DNA of 64,000 nucleotides from Halococcus salifodinae DSM 8989 (GTDB lineage: Archaea > Halobacteriota > Halobacteria > Halobacteriales > Halococcaceae): positions 58,013-122,012 of the forward strand of contig NZ_AOME01000051.1 in NCBI RefSeq assembly GCF_000336935.1, written 5' to 3'. A model generated the notes under the pieces. That model worked only from the letters and a program-made list of their open reading frames with translations, was not told where the DNA came from and did no database searches. Below, in pieces: positions 20,579-29,564 of the stretch; position 1 is the stretch's first letter; every line of letters begins with the position of its first letter. Both the position numbers and the translations under genes were made by a program.

Positions 20579-21477
20579 GTCTCGCAGCCGTCGGAGCGCT
20601 CGCCGTCGGCTTCGTGCTCGACACCGCGTTCGAGGAGTTCCCACAGCGCGTCCATCCGGTCGCGTTGTTCGGGCGAGTCGTCGCGCCGCTCGACCGGTCG
20701 TGGTCGCACCCGCGACTCGTCGGGACGGGAAGCACACTCTGTCTGCCGATCGGTGCTGCCGCGATCGCGGGGGTCGCCACCGCCCTTGCGGTCGCCGTCG
20801 GACCGATCGTCGGCAGCGCGGTCGCGGGTCTCGCGGTGTTCGCCACGACGAGCCTGGCGCGACTGACGTCGGTCGCGGAGGACGTGATCGATCAAACCAC
20901 GACCGACCCGGCGGCTGCTCGGGGATCGATCCGGGCGCTCGTCGGACGGAAGACCGACGATCTCACCCCGGCTCAGCTCCGGAGCGCGGCGGTCGAGAGC
21001 GCGGCCGAGAACCTCGCCGATGGACTGGTTGCGCCGTTGCTGGCGTTCGCGCTCGGCGCGCGCGTCTCGCTCGCGGTTGGCGTGGCGGGCGCGGCGTGGG
21101 TGAAGGCGGTCAACACGCTCGACTCGATGCTTGGCTACCGCTCGAAGCCAGTCGGTGGGGCGAGCGCGCGGCTCGACGACCTCGTGATGTGGCTTCCGGC
21201 CCGCGCGAGCGCCGCGCTGCTCGCGCTCGCCGGTCGGTCACCGCGTGCGCTGGCCCGCGGCCACGAGTGGAGCAACACACCCACCTCCCCCAACTCGGGC
21301 TGGCCGATGGCGACGCTCGCCGCGGTTCTCGATGTCCGTCTCGAAAAGTACGGTGCGTACGTCCTCAACCCGGACGCCGACCTGCCGAGCGTCGAGCGGG
21401 CGCGCGAGGGGGTTCGGGTCGTCGGGATCACAGGAGTAGTCGCGTTCGTCCTCTGCGGGGTGATCACGTGGTCCTGA
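20575..21477 (+). CDS. cbiB: Adenosylcobinamide-phosphate synthase CbiB
   Basis: Integral membrane enzyme that attaches aminopropanol (phosphate) to adenosylcobyric acid. 300 residues. Motifs GFVLDTAFEEFPQRVHPVALFGR, TTSLARL, VGRKTDDL, AAVESAAENLADGLVAPLLAFAL, KAVNTLDSMLGY and SPNSGWPMATLA are family hallmarks (here NTPTSPNSGWPM). About four to five membrane helices. Its last 10 bp overlap cobS. Confidence 0.94.
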   Translation: MSLAAVGALAVGFVLDTAFEEFPQRVHPVALFGRVVAPLDRSWSHPRLVGTGSTLCLPIGAAAIAGVATALAVAVGPIVGSAVAGLAVFATTSLARLTSVAEDVIDQTTTDPAAARGSIRALVGRKTDDLTPAQLRSAAVESAAENLADGLVAPLLAFALGARVSLAVGVAGAAWVKAVNTLDSMLGYRSKPVGGASARLDDLVMWLPARASAALLALAGRSPRALARGHEWSNTPTSPNSGWPMATLAAVLDVRLEKYGAYVLNPDADLPSVERAREGVRVVGITGVVAFVLCGVITWS

Positions 21478-22214
21478 CAGCGCTCCGGGGTGCGCTCGGC
21501 TTCCTCTCGCGACTCCCCGTCGGGCGCGACGCCGACGCGTGGACGGCGTTCGCCGAGCGGCCGATCGCCTTCCCGCTCGCCGGGTACGTCATCGGCGCGC
21601 TCGTCGGTCTTCCACTTCTCGTCCCCGGACCGTCCGCCACGGTCGGGATCGTGTTCGCCGTCGGCGTCTACGCCGTGACGGGGATCAACCACGTCGACGG
21701 CGTGGCGGACCTCGGCGATGCGCTCGCGGTCCACGGCGACGCGGCCGCGCGGCGCGAGGTCATGAAGGACACCACGCTCGGCGTCGGTGGCGCGCTCGCG
21801 GTCGCGCTGGTCGTGGCCGGCCTCGTCGCCGCGGGGAGTGCGATCGCGGTGCTGCCGGCACGGACCGCGCTTCTTGCCATCGCTGCGGAGGTGGGCGCGA
21901 AGGCCGGAATGGCGAGCCTGGTCTGCGTCGGCTCGTCACCCCACGACGGGCTCGGCGCGGGATTCACGACGAACGCCAACCCGTGGGCGCTGGCTCCGGT
22001 CTGGCTGCTCGCCCTGCCGGCAGTCTTCCTCGCGTGGCCCGCAGTGATGCCCGCCGTGACAGCGCTCCTCGCTGCCGCGATCATGGCGGTCGTCGTGCTC
22101 CGGTGGGCACGGTCAAATCTCGGTGGCGTTTCGGGCGATGTCCTCGGCGCGACCAACGAGATCGCGCGCGTCGCGGCGCTCCACGCGGGGGTGATCGCGT
22201 GGACGCACTGGTGA
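21468..22214 (+). CDS. cobS: Adenosylcobinamide-GDP ribazoletransferase CobS
   Basis: Membrane enzyme joining alpha-ribazole phosphate to adenosylcobinamide-GDP. 248 residues from GTG 21468, chosen because the protein then starts VLTALRGALGFLSRLPVGR as expected and overlaps cbiB. Mg-binding motif NHVDGVADLGDAL followed by REVMKDTTLGVGG. Hydrophobic segments at roughly 30-70, 100-150 and 165-205. Overlaps cobY by 16 bp. Confidence 0.93.
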   Translation: MVLTALRGALGFLSRLPVGRDADAWTAFAERPIAFPLAGYVIGALVGLPLLVPGPSATVGIVFAVGVYAVTGINHVDGVADLGDALAVHGDAAARREVMKDTTLGVGGALAVALVVAGLVAAGSAIAVLPARTALLAIAAEVGAKAGMASLVCVGSSPHDGLGAGFTTNANPWALAPVWLLALPAVFLAWPAVMPAVTALLAAAIMAVVVLRWARSNLGGVSGDVLGATNEIARVAALHAGVIAWTHW

Positions 22215-22801
22215 TGTGCGGCGGTCGCGGGACTCGTCTCGACGCCGGCACCGAGAAGCCGCTGTACGAGATCGGCGGCCGGCCGATGGTCGATCGCGTG
22301 ATCGGCGCGCTCCGTGCCAGCCGGGTCGAGGCGATCCACGCGGTCGGATCGTCGAACGCGCCACGGACGCGCGACCATCTCGATCCCGACCGTTTCGACG
22401 CCACCCGGGACGAGACTCGACGCCACGACCCGCCCGTCGAGTCGTTCGTCGAAGCTCCCGGCGAGGGCTACGTCGCCGATCTCGCTGCCGCACTCGATTC
22501 GATCGATCCGCCCGTGCTGACGGTCGCGGCGGACCTGCCGCTGCTCGCGGGCGAAAGTGTGGATCGCGTTCTCGACGCGTTCGACGGCGACTCGCTTGCG
22601 GTCTGCGTTCCCGTCATTCTCAAGCGCGCACTCGGCGTGAGCGTCGACACGACGATGGAACACGACGGACGAACGCTCGCACCAACCGGGATCAACGTCG
22701 TCGCGGGCGACGCCGAAACGACGCTCGTGAGCCGCGACGAGCGCCTCGCGGTCAACGTCAACCGGCGTGCGGACGCCCAGGTTGCGGAGGCGCTCACATG
22801 A
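22199..22801 (+). CDS. cobY: Adenosylcobinamide-phosphate guanylyltransferase CobY
   Basis: Archaeal, non-orthologous replacement of bacterial CobU; transfers GMP to adenosylcobinamide phosphate. 200 residues from GTG 22199, inside the end of cobS. Nucleotidyltransferase signature MCGGRGTRLDAGTEKPLYEI at the N-terminus, then VAADLPLL (metal site) and PTGINVV. Its stop overlaps the cobD ATG. Confidence 0.92.
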   Translation: MDALVMCGGRGTRLDAGTEKPLYEIGGRPMVDRVIGALRASRVEAIHAVGSSNAPRTRDHLDPDRFDATRDETRRHDPPVESFVEAPGEGYVADLAAALDSIDPPVLTVAADLPLLAGESVDRVLDAFDGDSLAVCVPVILKRALGVSVDTTMEHDGRTLAPTGINVVAGDAETTLVSRDERLAVNVNRRADAQVAEALT

Positions 22802-23817
22802 ATCTCGACGACGCGCTCGGCGTCGATAGAGCGCCACACGGCAGCAGCGACGATCCCGAGCTGGTGGATTTCAGCGCCAACACCAACCCACGAGTGCCCG
22901 AGGGAGTCGAGGGGATCTACCGCGACGCGTTCGCCGAGTCGAGATCGTACCCGTCTGAACCACCCGCCGACTACCGCGACGCCGCGGCGGCGTACGTCGA
23001 CTGCCAGCCGGACGAGGTGATCCCGACGCCCGGCGGCCTCGCGGCCATCCGCTCGGCCGTCGATCTCGCGGTCTCGCCCGGCGACTCGGTGCTGGTTCCG
23101 TTCCCGAGTTTCGGAGAGTACGCCCGCGAGGTCCGCCTCCAGGGTGGTGAGCCGGCGTTCGTTCCCCACGACGCGGTGCTCGACGTCGGCAGGGATGATC
23201 TCGCGGAGCACGCTCTCGCGATCGTCTGCAACCCGAACAACCCGACCGGCGAGACGTACGACCCCGCTGCCCTCGACGGGTTCGCGGCGCGGTGTCGCGA
23301 CGCCGGAACTCTGCTACTCGTCGACGAGGCGTTTCTCGGGTTCACCGGTCGGCCGTCGCTCGCCGGGACGCGGGGCGTCGTGGTCGCGCGGTCGCTGACC
23401 AAGCTGTTCGGGCTGCCAGGCCTCCGGGCCGGGTTCGCGGTCGCCACGGACGAGTATGGGGAAGCGCTGACCGCCGCGCGCCGGCCGTGGAACGTGAGTG
23501 GACCGGCGCTGGCGACCGGCGCGTACTGCATGCGCCAGACCGATTTCGTCGCACAAACCCGAGAGCGTGTCCGTACGGAGCGGTCCCGGTTCCACGATGC
23601 GCTCTCCGCGCAGTTCGACGTTCATCCGTCCGACGCGCCGTTCCTGCTGTTCGATGTCCGCGATCGCGACGTCGATTGGCTCCTCGAACACGCCCGTGAG
23701 CGCGGCCTCGCCCTTCGGGATGCCCGGACGTTCCGCGGGCTCGACTCACACATTCGGATCGCCGTGCGGCTTCCCGAGGAGAACGACCGGCTGATCGAGG
23801 TGCTCGGGGATGTTTGA
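22798..23817 (+). CDS. cobD: L-threonine-O-3-phosphate decarboxylase CobD
   Basis: PLP enzyme making (R)-1-amino-2-propanol phosphate for CbiB. 339 residues from ATG 22798 (ATGA overlap). Class I/II aminotransferase fold: DFSANTNPRVP, YPSEPPADYRDAAA, CNPNNPTGE, LLVDEAFLGF and SLTKLFGLPGLRAGF with PLP-binding Lys at about 202. It is an aminotransferase-fold member, but context makes CobD far more likely than HisC. Confidence 0.92.
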   Translation: MNLDDALGVDRAPHGSSDDPELVDFSANTNPRVPEGVEGIYRDAFAESRSYPSEPPADYRDAAAAYVDCQPDEVIPTPGGLAAIRSAVDLAVSPGDSVLVPFPSFGEYAREVRLQGGEPAFVPHDAVLDVGRDDLAEHALAIVCNPNNPTGETYDPAALDGFAARCRDAGTLLLVDEAFLGFTGRPSLAGTRGVVVARSLTKLFGLPGLRAGFAVATDEYGEALTAARRPWNVSGPALATGAYCMRQTDFVAQTRERVRTERSRFHDALSAQFDVHPSDAPFLLFDVRDRDVDWLLEHARERGLALRDARTFRGLDSHIRIAVRLPEENDRLIEVLGDV

Positions 23818-24526
23818 GGCGAGCGTCGAGGCGGGCGTCCTCCAGCTCGTGAAGCGGGACACCGACTGGCTCTCGACGGGCTGGGACGGCGGGTTCGAGC
23901 GCGCGGACGCCGCCTACAACGTCTCGGTGCCCGAGGGCTGGAGCCGAACTGATCTCGGGATCTACGTCGCGGAACGGCGCGACCAGGCAGGGTTCGATCT
24001 TTCGGGACCGGCGCTGCTCACCGGCGTCGACCTGCAACACGCCCGCGGCGCACGACTCGACTCGGTCGTGGCGTACGCCACCGCGGGCGTGTCGAACCCC
24101 GCCGCGCTCCCTCAGGAGCCCTCGTCGTCTCCCGCCCGGGATGCCGATGTCGACGATCGAGCCGACGAACCGGACGGCGTCGGCACGGTCAACATCGTAC
24201 TCGGAACCACGCGAGCACTCGACGACGCCGGGCTCGCGAACCTGCTCGCGGTCGCCGTCGAGGCGAAGACCGCGACGCTGCTCGCGGTGACGGGCTTTCC
24301 GGGGACGACCACCGACGCGGTCGTCGCGGGCTGCGATCCCAACGGCGACCCCGCACAGTTCACCGGCAGTGCGACCCCGGTCGGGGCCGCGGCGCGCGCC
24401 TGCGTCCGCGAGGCGGTGCGTGCGAGCCTCGCGTCGCGGTACGAGCACCGCGAACTCCCGTCGAGCGTGGCCGACGCCGAGTACGGCGTCGTTACCGACC
24501 GGCGAGCCGAGGTGTTCTCGCCGTGA
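23810..24526 (+). CDS. cbiZ: Adenosylcobinamide amidohydrolase CbiZ
   Basis: Archaeal salvage enzyme that cleaves the aminopropanol amide of adenosylcobinamide to adenosylcobyric acid. 238 residues. Motifs WLSTGWDGGF, AAYNVSVPEGW, GPALLTGVDLQHARG, TAGVSNPAALP, GTVNIVLGTTRAL and FTGSATPVGAAARACVREAV are typical. It overlaps cobD by 8 bp. With CobA and CobY it lets the cell recycle incomplete corrinoids. Confidence 0.9.
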   Translation: MFEASVEAGVLQLVKRDTDWLSTGWDGGFERADAAYNVSVPEGWSRTDLGIYVAERRDQAGFDLSGPALLTGVDLQHARGARLDSVVAYATAGVSNPAALPQEPSSSPARDADVDDRADEPDGVGTVNIVLGTTRALDDAGLANLLAVAVEAKTATLLAVTGFPGTTTDAVVAGCDPNGDPAQFTGSATPVGAAARACVREAVRASLASRYEHRELPSSVADAEYGVVTDRRAEVFSP

Positions 24527-24585
24527 TCGCTCGCCAGTCGACACTGGTTGAACCGATCGGCCGTCCGCGACCCCGTCCACAATCC

Positions 24586-25293
24586 ATGACCGACGACACT
24601 ACTAACGACAGCTCCGACACCGACCGCGACGCACAGCACCGCCGAACCCCCGGCGAGGGGAAGACACCAAAAGCCGAGGCGATCGAACCCGCTGCTCCCG
24701 AGGAGTTCGGCCTGGTTTCGGCGTGGTGGGGCGACGGAAAGGGCAAGACCACCGCCGCGCTCGGGATGGGATTCCGGGCCGCGGGCCACGGCTACCGGGT
24801 TCACCTCCTCCAGTTCATGAAAGGTGGCGCGGCGAGTGTCGAGTCGACCCGCGGCGAGTACAACGCGATCGAGGCCGTCCCGGGGTTCACCTACGAGAAC
24901 TCCGGCCACTACGGCTGGCACGGTCTGCTCGACGGATCGGCCGACGACGAGCACGCCGCGCGAGCCCAGGGCGCGCTCGAACGCGCCCGCGAACTCGTCG
25001 CCGCGGCCGAGGAGGCCGACCTCACCGCACCACTCGCGCTCGACAGCGAGCCCGACGACGGCGTCCACCACCTGATCCTCGACGAGATCCTGTACGCAGC
25101 GAACCGCGATCTCGTCGATCCCGACGCGGTCGCCGACCTCGTCGACGACAAGCCCGCAAACCTCGAACTCGTCCTCACGGGCGGTCACGAACGGCCGGCG
25201 ATCGCCGACCGCGCTGATCTCGTCACGAACGTCCGGAAGGAGGCCCATCCGTTCGACGCGGGCCATCGCGCACGGAAGGGAACGGAGTTCTAA
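24586..25293 (+). CDS. cobA: Corrinoid adenosyltransferase CobA/BtuR
   Basis: Adenosylates the cobalt of reduced corrinoids from ATP. 235 residues from ATG 24586 with an acidic halophile tail. A GTG at 24523 (GTGA overlap with cbiZ) would add 21 basic Pro/Arg residues unlike the family, so I prefer the internal ATG, with some doubt because the longer form would be coupled to cbiZ. P-loop WWGDGKGKTTAALGMGFRAAGHG at about residues 46-68, HLLQFMKGG, HHLILDEILYA and VLTGGHERPAIADRADLVT are BtuR hallmarks. It converges with the next gene, overlapping by 4 bp. Confidence 0.93.
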   Translation: MTDDTTNDSSDTDRDAQHRRTPGEGKTPKAEAIEPAAPEEFGLVSAWWGDGKGKTTAALGMGFRAAGHGYRVHLLQFMKGGAASVESTRGEYNAIEAVPGFTYENSGHYGWHGLLDGSADDEHAARAQGALERARELVAAAEEADLTAPLALDSEPDDGVHHLILDEILYAANRDLVDPDAVADLVDDKPANLELVLTGGHERPAIADRADLVTNVRKEAHPFDAGHRARKGTEF

Positions 25294-25739
25294 GCTACTG
25301 TATCGAGCACACGCCGCAGTACGATACCGAATACGAGCGAGTAGGTGACGTTGGCCACACTACCTGTGAGGTAGTACGTCGTGTTGCCGCTAGAAATGTC
25401 CTGCCAGCGAACGATCGATTTCGCAGTAAACACGAGTCCCAGCGCGGTGTAGGCTCCGAGCAACGTTAGTGTGAGAATCAGTACGTTCTCTACTTTTCCG
25501 ATCACGCTCCCAGTATCAGCTTCTGCCTCATCCACACTTGCACCAGCAAGCGAGAGCATGCTCATCACGACGTAACCACTCGTCGCCAGCAAAAGCGTAT
25601 AACCGGCCACCACTACGACCATATGTCGCGGCGCAACGATCGTCTCAACGTGAGGAATCGCCCAGAGGAGAGCCACGATTGAAATGATCGTAGCGATCAC
25701 TGAGAGAAGCGTCCGCCAAGTCACGTCGAATCTCTCCAT
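25290..25739 (-). CDS. Unknown membrane protein paired with SatD
   Basis: 149 residues with four predicted membrane helices (about 8-30, 38-62, 86-108, 120-142) and a short acidic loop near 68-78. I recognise no family. It overlaps the end of satD by 19 bp, so the two are one transcript. Codon use and composition are clearly AT-richer than flanking cobalamin genes, a sign of later arrival. Confidence 0.65.
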   Translation of the reverse strand: MERFDVTWRTLLSVIATIISIVALLWAIPHVETIVAPRHMVVVVAGYTLLLATSGYVVMSMLSLAGASVDEAEADTGSVIGKVENVLILTLTLLGAYTALGLVFTAKSIVRWQDISSGNTTYYLTGSVANVTYSLVFGIVLRRVLDTVA

Positions 25740-26371
25740 ACCTCCACCATTGCTTTTTCAAGGCTCTTCTCGGTTCGCATAATTCGTTCGATTCCTGTCC
25801 GTGAAAGAGTCTGTGACACTGTTTGGATAGATACGTCACGCTGTTCGGCAATAGCCTTCATCTGTGACTCGTTTCGGTACTGCCGGACAACGGCACCCTG
25901 ATGCGAGGTCCACTTCTGCTTCCAAGCAAGTAATAGGTCAATTTGATGGGTTATCAGTTGCCGGAGCCACGGATCGACATCGGGATCTGAAAGTGCGATT
26001 GCTTGATTTTCGTGAGCGATCGTATCCAGTAGTGTGTCAGCCTCGTGGAACGCGGGCCCATCCATCGACACGATGTCGCTTTTTGAGGCACCCACGTCGA
26101 TTCGCCCCTGTACAACTGCAAATCGAATAGCTGTCGGATGAATAGCCTCAGTTATTTCTCGAATCACACGATACACTCGGCCTGGATCCGGCAATACACC
26201 ACCTATTTCGTCCACACCCTTCAATATGACAAACGGAGCAACTACCTGGTCTGTCAACGCATCGTTTGCGTACTCCACTCCTCGCTCGAGATCACGGTGG
26301 AGTATTTCCCGGTCATCGACCGATCTGGAGTCAACGACATCACCGATCACCACACAGTATCGTTTTGGCAT
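25721..26371 (-). CDS. SatD family protein
   Basis: 216 residues. The start MPKRYCVVIGDVVDSR and the later QGRIDVGASKSDIVSMDGPAFHEAD match the SatD family, whose N-terminus resembles nucleotide-cyclase/palm-like folds. The C-terminal 60 residues (NESQMKAIAEQRDVSIQTVSQTLSRTG) read as a helix-turn-helix, so it may also bind DNA. SatD is named from a bacterial acid-tolerance locus; its biochemistry is unclear. Together with the membrane protein it forms a low-GC two-gene insertion between cobA and cbiP. Confidence 0.72.
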   Translation of the reverse strand: MPKRYCVVIGDVVDSRSVDDREILHRDLERGVEYANDALTDQVVAPFVILKGVDEIGGVLPDPGRVYRVIREITEAIHPTAIRFAVVQGRIDVGASKSDIVSMDGPAFHEADTLLDTIAHENQAIALSDPDVDPWLRQLITHQIDLLLAWKQKWTSHQGAVVRQYRNESQMKAIAEQRDVSIQTVSQTLSRTGIERIMRTEKSLEKAMVEVWRDST

Positions 26372-26537
26372 GCATTGCTTCTACTAAATCTCTAAGAATT
26401 TAATAGCACCGATTAAATCGAAATAGATTGACGTGGTGCCGATCAATCTTCGGTAGTTGAATCGACTTTTGTGAGCAAGCGTTGTTTTGACTCGCCCGAG
26501 CAAAAGACACGTACAGGGCACCTTCCAAGGCAAAACA
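26372..26537. promoter_or_regulatory. AT-rich divergent promoter region satD / cbiP
   Basis: A TATA-like ATTTAATAG at 26398-26406 lies 27-35 nt before the satD start (minus strand), fitting a leaderless transcript. Two related words, CACCGATTAAATC near 26408 and TGCCGATCAATC near 26440, form an imperfect direct repeat. The cbiP promoter is not obvious. Confidence 0.45.
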
Positions 26538-28061
26538 ATGAGTTCGACCATCCTCGTCGCGGGCACCGCGAGCCACGTCGGCAAGTCCACCGTGGTCGCC
26601 GGCCTCTGTCGTCGTCTCGCGCGCGAGGGCGTCGCGGTCGCGCCGTACAAGGCCCAGAACATGAGCAACAACGCCCGCGCGGTCGTGACCGCCGACGGCG
26701 TCGCGGGCGCGAAGCGCCGGCCGTCCGAGGACGACGAAACGTCCACCGACGGCTGGGGCGAGATCGGGGTCTCGCAGTATGTCCAGGCCCGCGCTGCGGG
26801 CGTCACGCCGACGACCGACATGAATCCCGTGCTCCTCAAACCCCGCGGCGACGCCGAGAGCCAACTCGTGATCGACGGCGAGGCCGTCGGCCATTACGCC
26901 GCTGGGACGTACTACGACGACCACTGGGAGCGCGCCCGCGAGGCCGCAAAATCGGCCCACGACCGTCTCGCAGCCGATCACGAGGTGATCGTGGCCGAGG
27001 GCGCGGGCTCGATCGCGGAGATCAATCTCCACGACCGTGATCTCGCGAACGTCGAGACTGCGCGGTTCGCCGACGCGTCGATCCTGCTGCTCGCGGACAT
27101 CGAGCGCGGCGGCGCGTTCGCAAGCGCCTACGGCACGCTCGAACTCATGCCCGACGATCTCCGCGAACGAGTGATGGGCGTCGTCTTCACCAAGTTCCGC
27201 GGCGACCGTTCGATCCTCGAACCGGGGATCGAAGAGCTGGAGCGAAAAACCGGAATTCCAGTCCTCGATGTCCTCCGGTACGATGATCCCGGTCTCCCTG
27301 CTGAGGACAGTGTCTCGTTGCCAGCAGAAGGCGAACCTCGCGTGCTGGGCGACGATGACGGCGTGGCGGACGGGGCCGCGGTGACCGTCGTGGTCCCCCG
27401 GCTGCCCCGAATCTCGAACTTCACCGATCTCGAACCGTTGGCGCGCGTGCCAGGCATCAGAGTCAGTTACGTGCCGCTCGACGCCGACCTCGCGGCCGCT
27501 GACGCGGTCGTGATCCCCGGAACCAAAAACACCGTCGACGATCTACTGGCGCTTCGAGAGGCCGGCTTCGACGAGGCGCTCGCCAGGGTGTCGGGCCCGA
27601 TCGTCGGGCTGTGTGGTGGCTACCAGATGCTCGGCGAGCGGATCACGAACGCCGCCATCGAGGGCACGGGCGATCGATCGGTCGTCGAAGGGCTCGGTCT
27701 GTTGCCCGTCGAAACCGAGTTCTCCCGAGAGAAGTGCGTCGAACGCGTCACTCGGGACATCGACGGATCCGGCCCGATCGCTGGCGCGAGCGGTACCGTC
27801 GCAGGCTACGAGATCCACATGGGTGAAACCGCCGCCACCGCGGCCGTCGAGCGTCCCCTCGGCGAGGGCAGCGCCGCGACCGATCGCGTCCTCGGCACGT
27901 ATCTCCACGGGCTGTTCGAGAACGCGACCGTGCGCGACACGTTCGTCGACAGCGTGTTTCGGCGCGCCGGCAAACGGCGTCCACGGCCCGAAGACAAGAA
28001 GCACTCGCCGTACGAGAGGGCCGCAACACTGGTCGACGGTCTCCCTCTTGATCCAGAGTGA
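26538..28061 (+). CDS. cbiP: Cobyric acid synthase CbiP
   Basis: Glutamine-dependent amidation of carboxylates b, d, e and g of adenosylcobyrinate a,c-diamide. 507 residues from ATG 26538. N-terminal synthetase domain with [39 protein letters not shown] and [12 protein letters not shown]-terminal amidotransferase with nucleophile Cys at about 359 in [12 protein letters not shown] and His in GYEIHMGET and TYLHGLFEN. It stands apart from cobA by the satD insertion. Confidence 0.95.
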   Translation: MSSTILVAGTASHVGKSTVVAGLCRRLAREGVAVAPYKAQNMSNNARAVVTADGVAGAKRRPSEDDETSTDGWGEIGVSQYVQARAAGVTPTTDMNPVLLKPRGDAESQLVIDGEAVGHYAAGTYYDDHWERAREAAKSAHDRLAADHEVIVAEGAGSIAEINLHDRDLANVETARFADASILLLADIERGGAFASAYGTLELMPDDLRERVMGVVFTKFRGDRSILEPGIEELERKTGIPVLDVLRYDDPGLPAEDSVSLPAEGEPRVLGDDDGVADGAAVTVVVPRLPRISNFTDLEPLARVPGIRVSYVPLDADLAAADAVVIPGTKNTVDDLLALREAGFDEALARVSGPIVGLCGGYQMLGERITNAAIEGTGDRSVVEGLGLLPVETEFSREKCVERVTRDIDGSGPIAGASGTVAGYEIHMGETAATAAVERPLGEGSAATDRVLGTYLHGLFENATVRDTFVDSVFRRAGKRRPRPEDKKHSPYERAATLVDGLPLDPE

Positions 28062-28118
28062 TCGTCACCGTTCGATTTCCCAGGGACTGACCACAGTCGG
28101 TTCGTCCAGTCGAGTGCG

Positions 28119-29132
28119 TTACGCGTCGGGGAGTTCGCCCTGACGCGCGGTCCGCTGGACGGCCATTTCGGCGATATTGGCTCCGTATTCGGCCGTTCGC
28201 TCGATGCTGTCGAGCACGAGGCCCACTCGATGGATCTCCTCCGGTTCGCCGCGACCGTGGAGTTCGTGACTGAACGCGGTGATCTCATCGACGAGTGCGT
28301 CACGGTTGGCGGTTGTGTCGTACGCCATCCCGACGTGGGCGTTCGAGAGCGCGACATCGGCAGCGTGATCGACGATCGTCCGCGCGCGGTCGGCGTACGA
28401 GGAGAGCGTCTCGTCGAGGTCGTCGGTGAGGGCGTCCTCGTTGGCGAGTCGGGCGATCTTCTCGGCGTGGTCCGCGATCCGTTCGAACTGCCGGGCGACG
28501 TAGTAGTACTCGAAGAGCTCGTCACGCGAGTGATCGAGCTCGTCGATCACCGCGAGATCCGAAAGCGACCGCCGGAAGTACCGTGTGACCATCGCGAACA
28601 GCTTGTCGGCCTCGTCGTCGCGCTCGATCACGGTGTCGGCCAACGATCGATCACCGGTCACGAACGCTCGCATCGCGTCCCGGGCCATTCCGAGCGTGAT
28701 GAGCTTCAGTCGCAGCACGCTCTTGTGAATCGAGACGCTTCCCGGATCGAGCAGGCTCCGGAGCGTGATCTCGGTGTCGGTAGTTTCGAGCACTTCGAGC
28801 CCGCTCAGCTGCCCGGCAAGACGCGTGATCGTGCTCCGACGCTCGGTCGAGTGGGTGGTATCGTCGACGAGTCGGATCCGATCGACGCCGACGACGTAGA
28901 GCGCGTGGATCGTCCGCGCGAGCCCGTCCCGATCGAGGCCGCCGCTGTCGACGGTCGTGGTCCGTTCGTCACCACCAGTATCACCTGCCGACTCGACGAG
29001 CAGCGAGCCGTTCCCCTTCGGATGGAGACGCACGGCCGATCCCGCGTCGATCCGGTGTTCGGTCGCCCACGACTTCGGCAACGAGACGGTGTACGTGGTC
29101 CCGCCGGAGAGCTGGACCTTCCGTATCTCCAT
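28119..29132 (-). CDS. AbrB-PhoU phosphate-uptake regulator
   Basis: 337 residues from ATG 29132 (MEIRKVQLSGG); a TTG 30 bp upstream is possible. Residues 1-45 form a SpoVT/AbrB DNA-binding domain (TYTVSLPKSWATEHRI), followed by two PhoU helical repeats (about 110-215 and 220-330) with the ERDDEADKLF and RQFERIADHAEKIARLA signatures. Haloarchaea carry many such PhoU-family regulators, often by phosphate transporters; none is adjacent here. A strong TATA box lies upstream. Confidence 0.85.
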   Translation of the reverse strand: MEIRKVQLSGGTTYTVSLPKSWATEHRIDAGSAVRLHPKGNGSLLVESAGDTGGDERTTTVDSGGLDRDGLARTIHALYVVGVDRIRLVDDTTHSTERRSTITRLAGQLSGLEVLETTDTEITLRSLLDPGSVSIHKSVLRLKLITLGMARDAMRAFVTGDRSLADTVIERDDEADKLFAMVTRYFRRSLSDLAVIDELDHSRDELFEYYYVARQFERIADHAEKIARLANEDALTDDLDETLSSYADRARTIVDHAADVALSNAHVGMAYDTTANRDALVDEITAFSHELHGRGEPEEIHRVGLVLDSIERTAEYGANIAEMAVQRTARQGELPDA

Positions 29133-29187
29133 GTGCGGTCCGTCGCAAACCGTGGCCGTCAAGCTTGATATGTGGGGTGTTGTCGGC

Positions 29188-29194
29188 TATATAT
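29188..29194 (-). promoter_or_regulatory. TATA box of the AbrB-PhoU gene
   Basis: TATATAT about 56-62 nt before the ATG at 29132 and about 26-32 nt before the alternative TTG start at 29162. This is the clearest TATA element in the window. Confidence 0.5.
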
Positions 29195-29564
29195 CGATCC
29201 GTATGACGGGGTAATGACGATGTAACGACAAAACGTCCTGGCCGAGAGTGTCGTCGGAGCCACCAGTGAACCAAGATCCGAGTTGTTTGTTTTGATTCTC
29301 TTTCAAACAGTCGAGAATCGGCAAATAGCTCCGGTTATCGGACAAAGAGGGGCTTTAGTCCATTTCAAAGCTGATATCACGTCTTTCGGCCCCGGAATGT
29401 CTGTCTCGGATACCACGATTCGAAATTCGGCTCGGTAGCTTTCGAACAGACAGAAACCACAATACAGACTGTCATAGTTCGATTTGAGGGGGGGGGGCGG
29501 CCTATGTCTCTCGAAGAAAAGTAGAACAGTAGACAATTATATCTCTTCGTGCTCCAAGGACGAT
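29195..29564. other. Gene-free AT-richer region
   Basis: About 370 bp between the PhoU gene and the amidohydrolase, lower in GC than either. No frame resembles a protein and I see no tRNA. It contains a run of ten G at 29488-29497. On the minus strand, CTACTTTTCTTC near 29516-29527 lies just after the amidohydrolase stop and could be a T-rich terminator. Confidence 0.5.
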
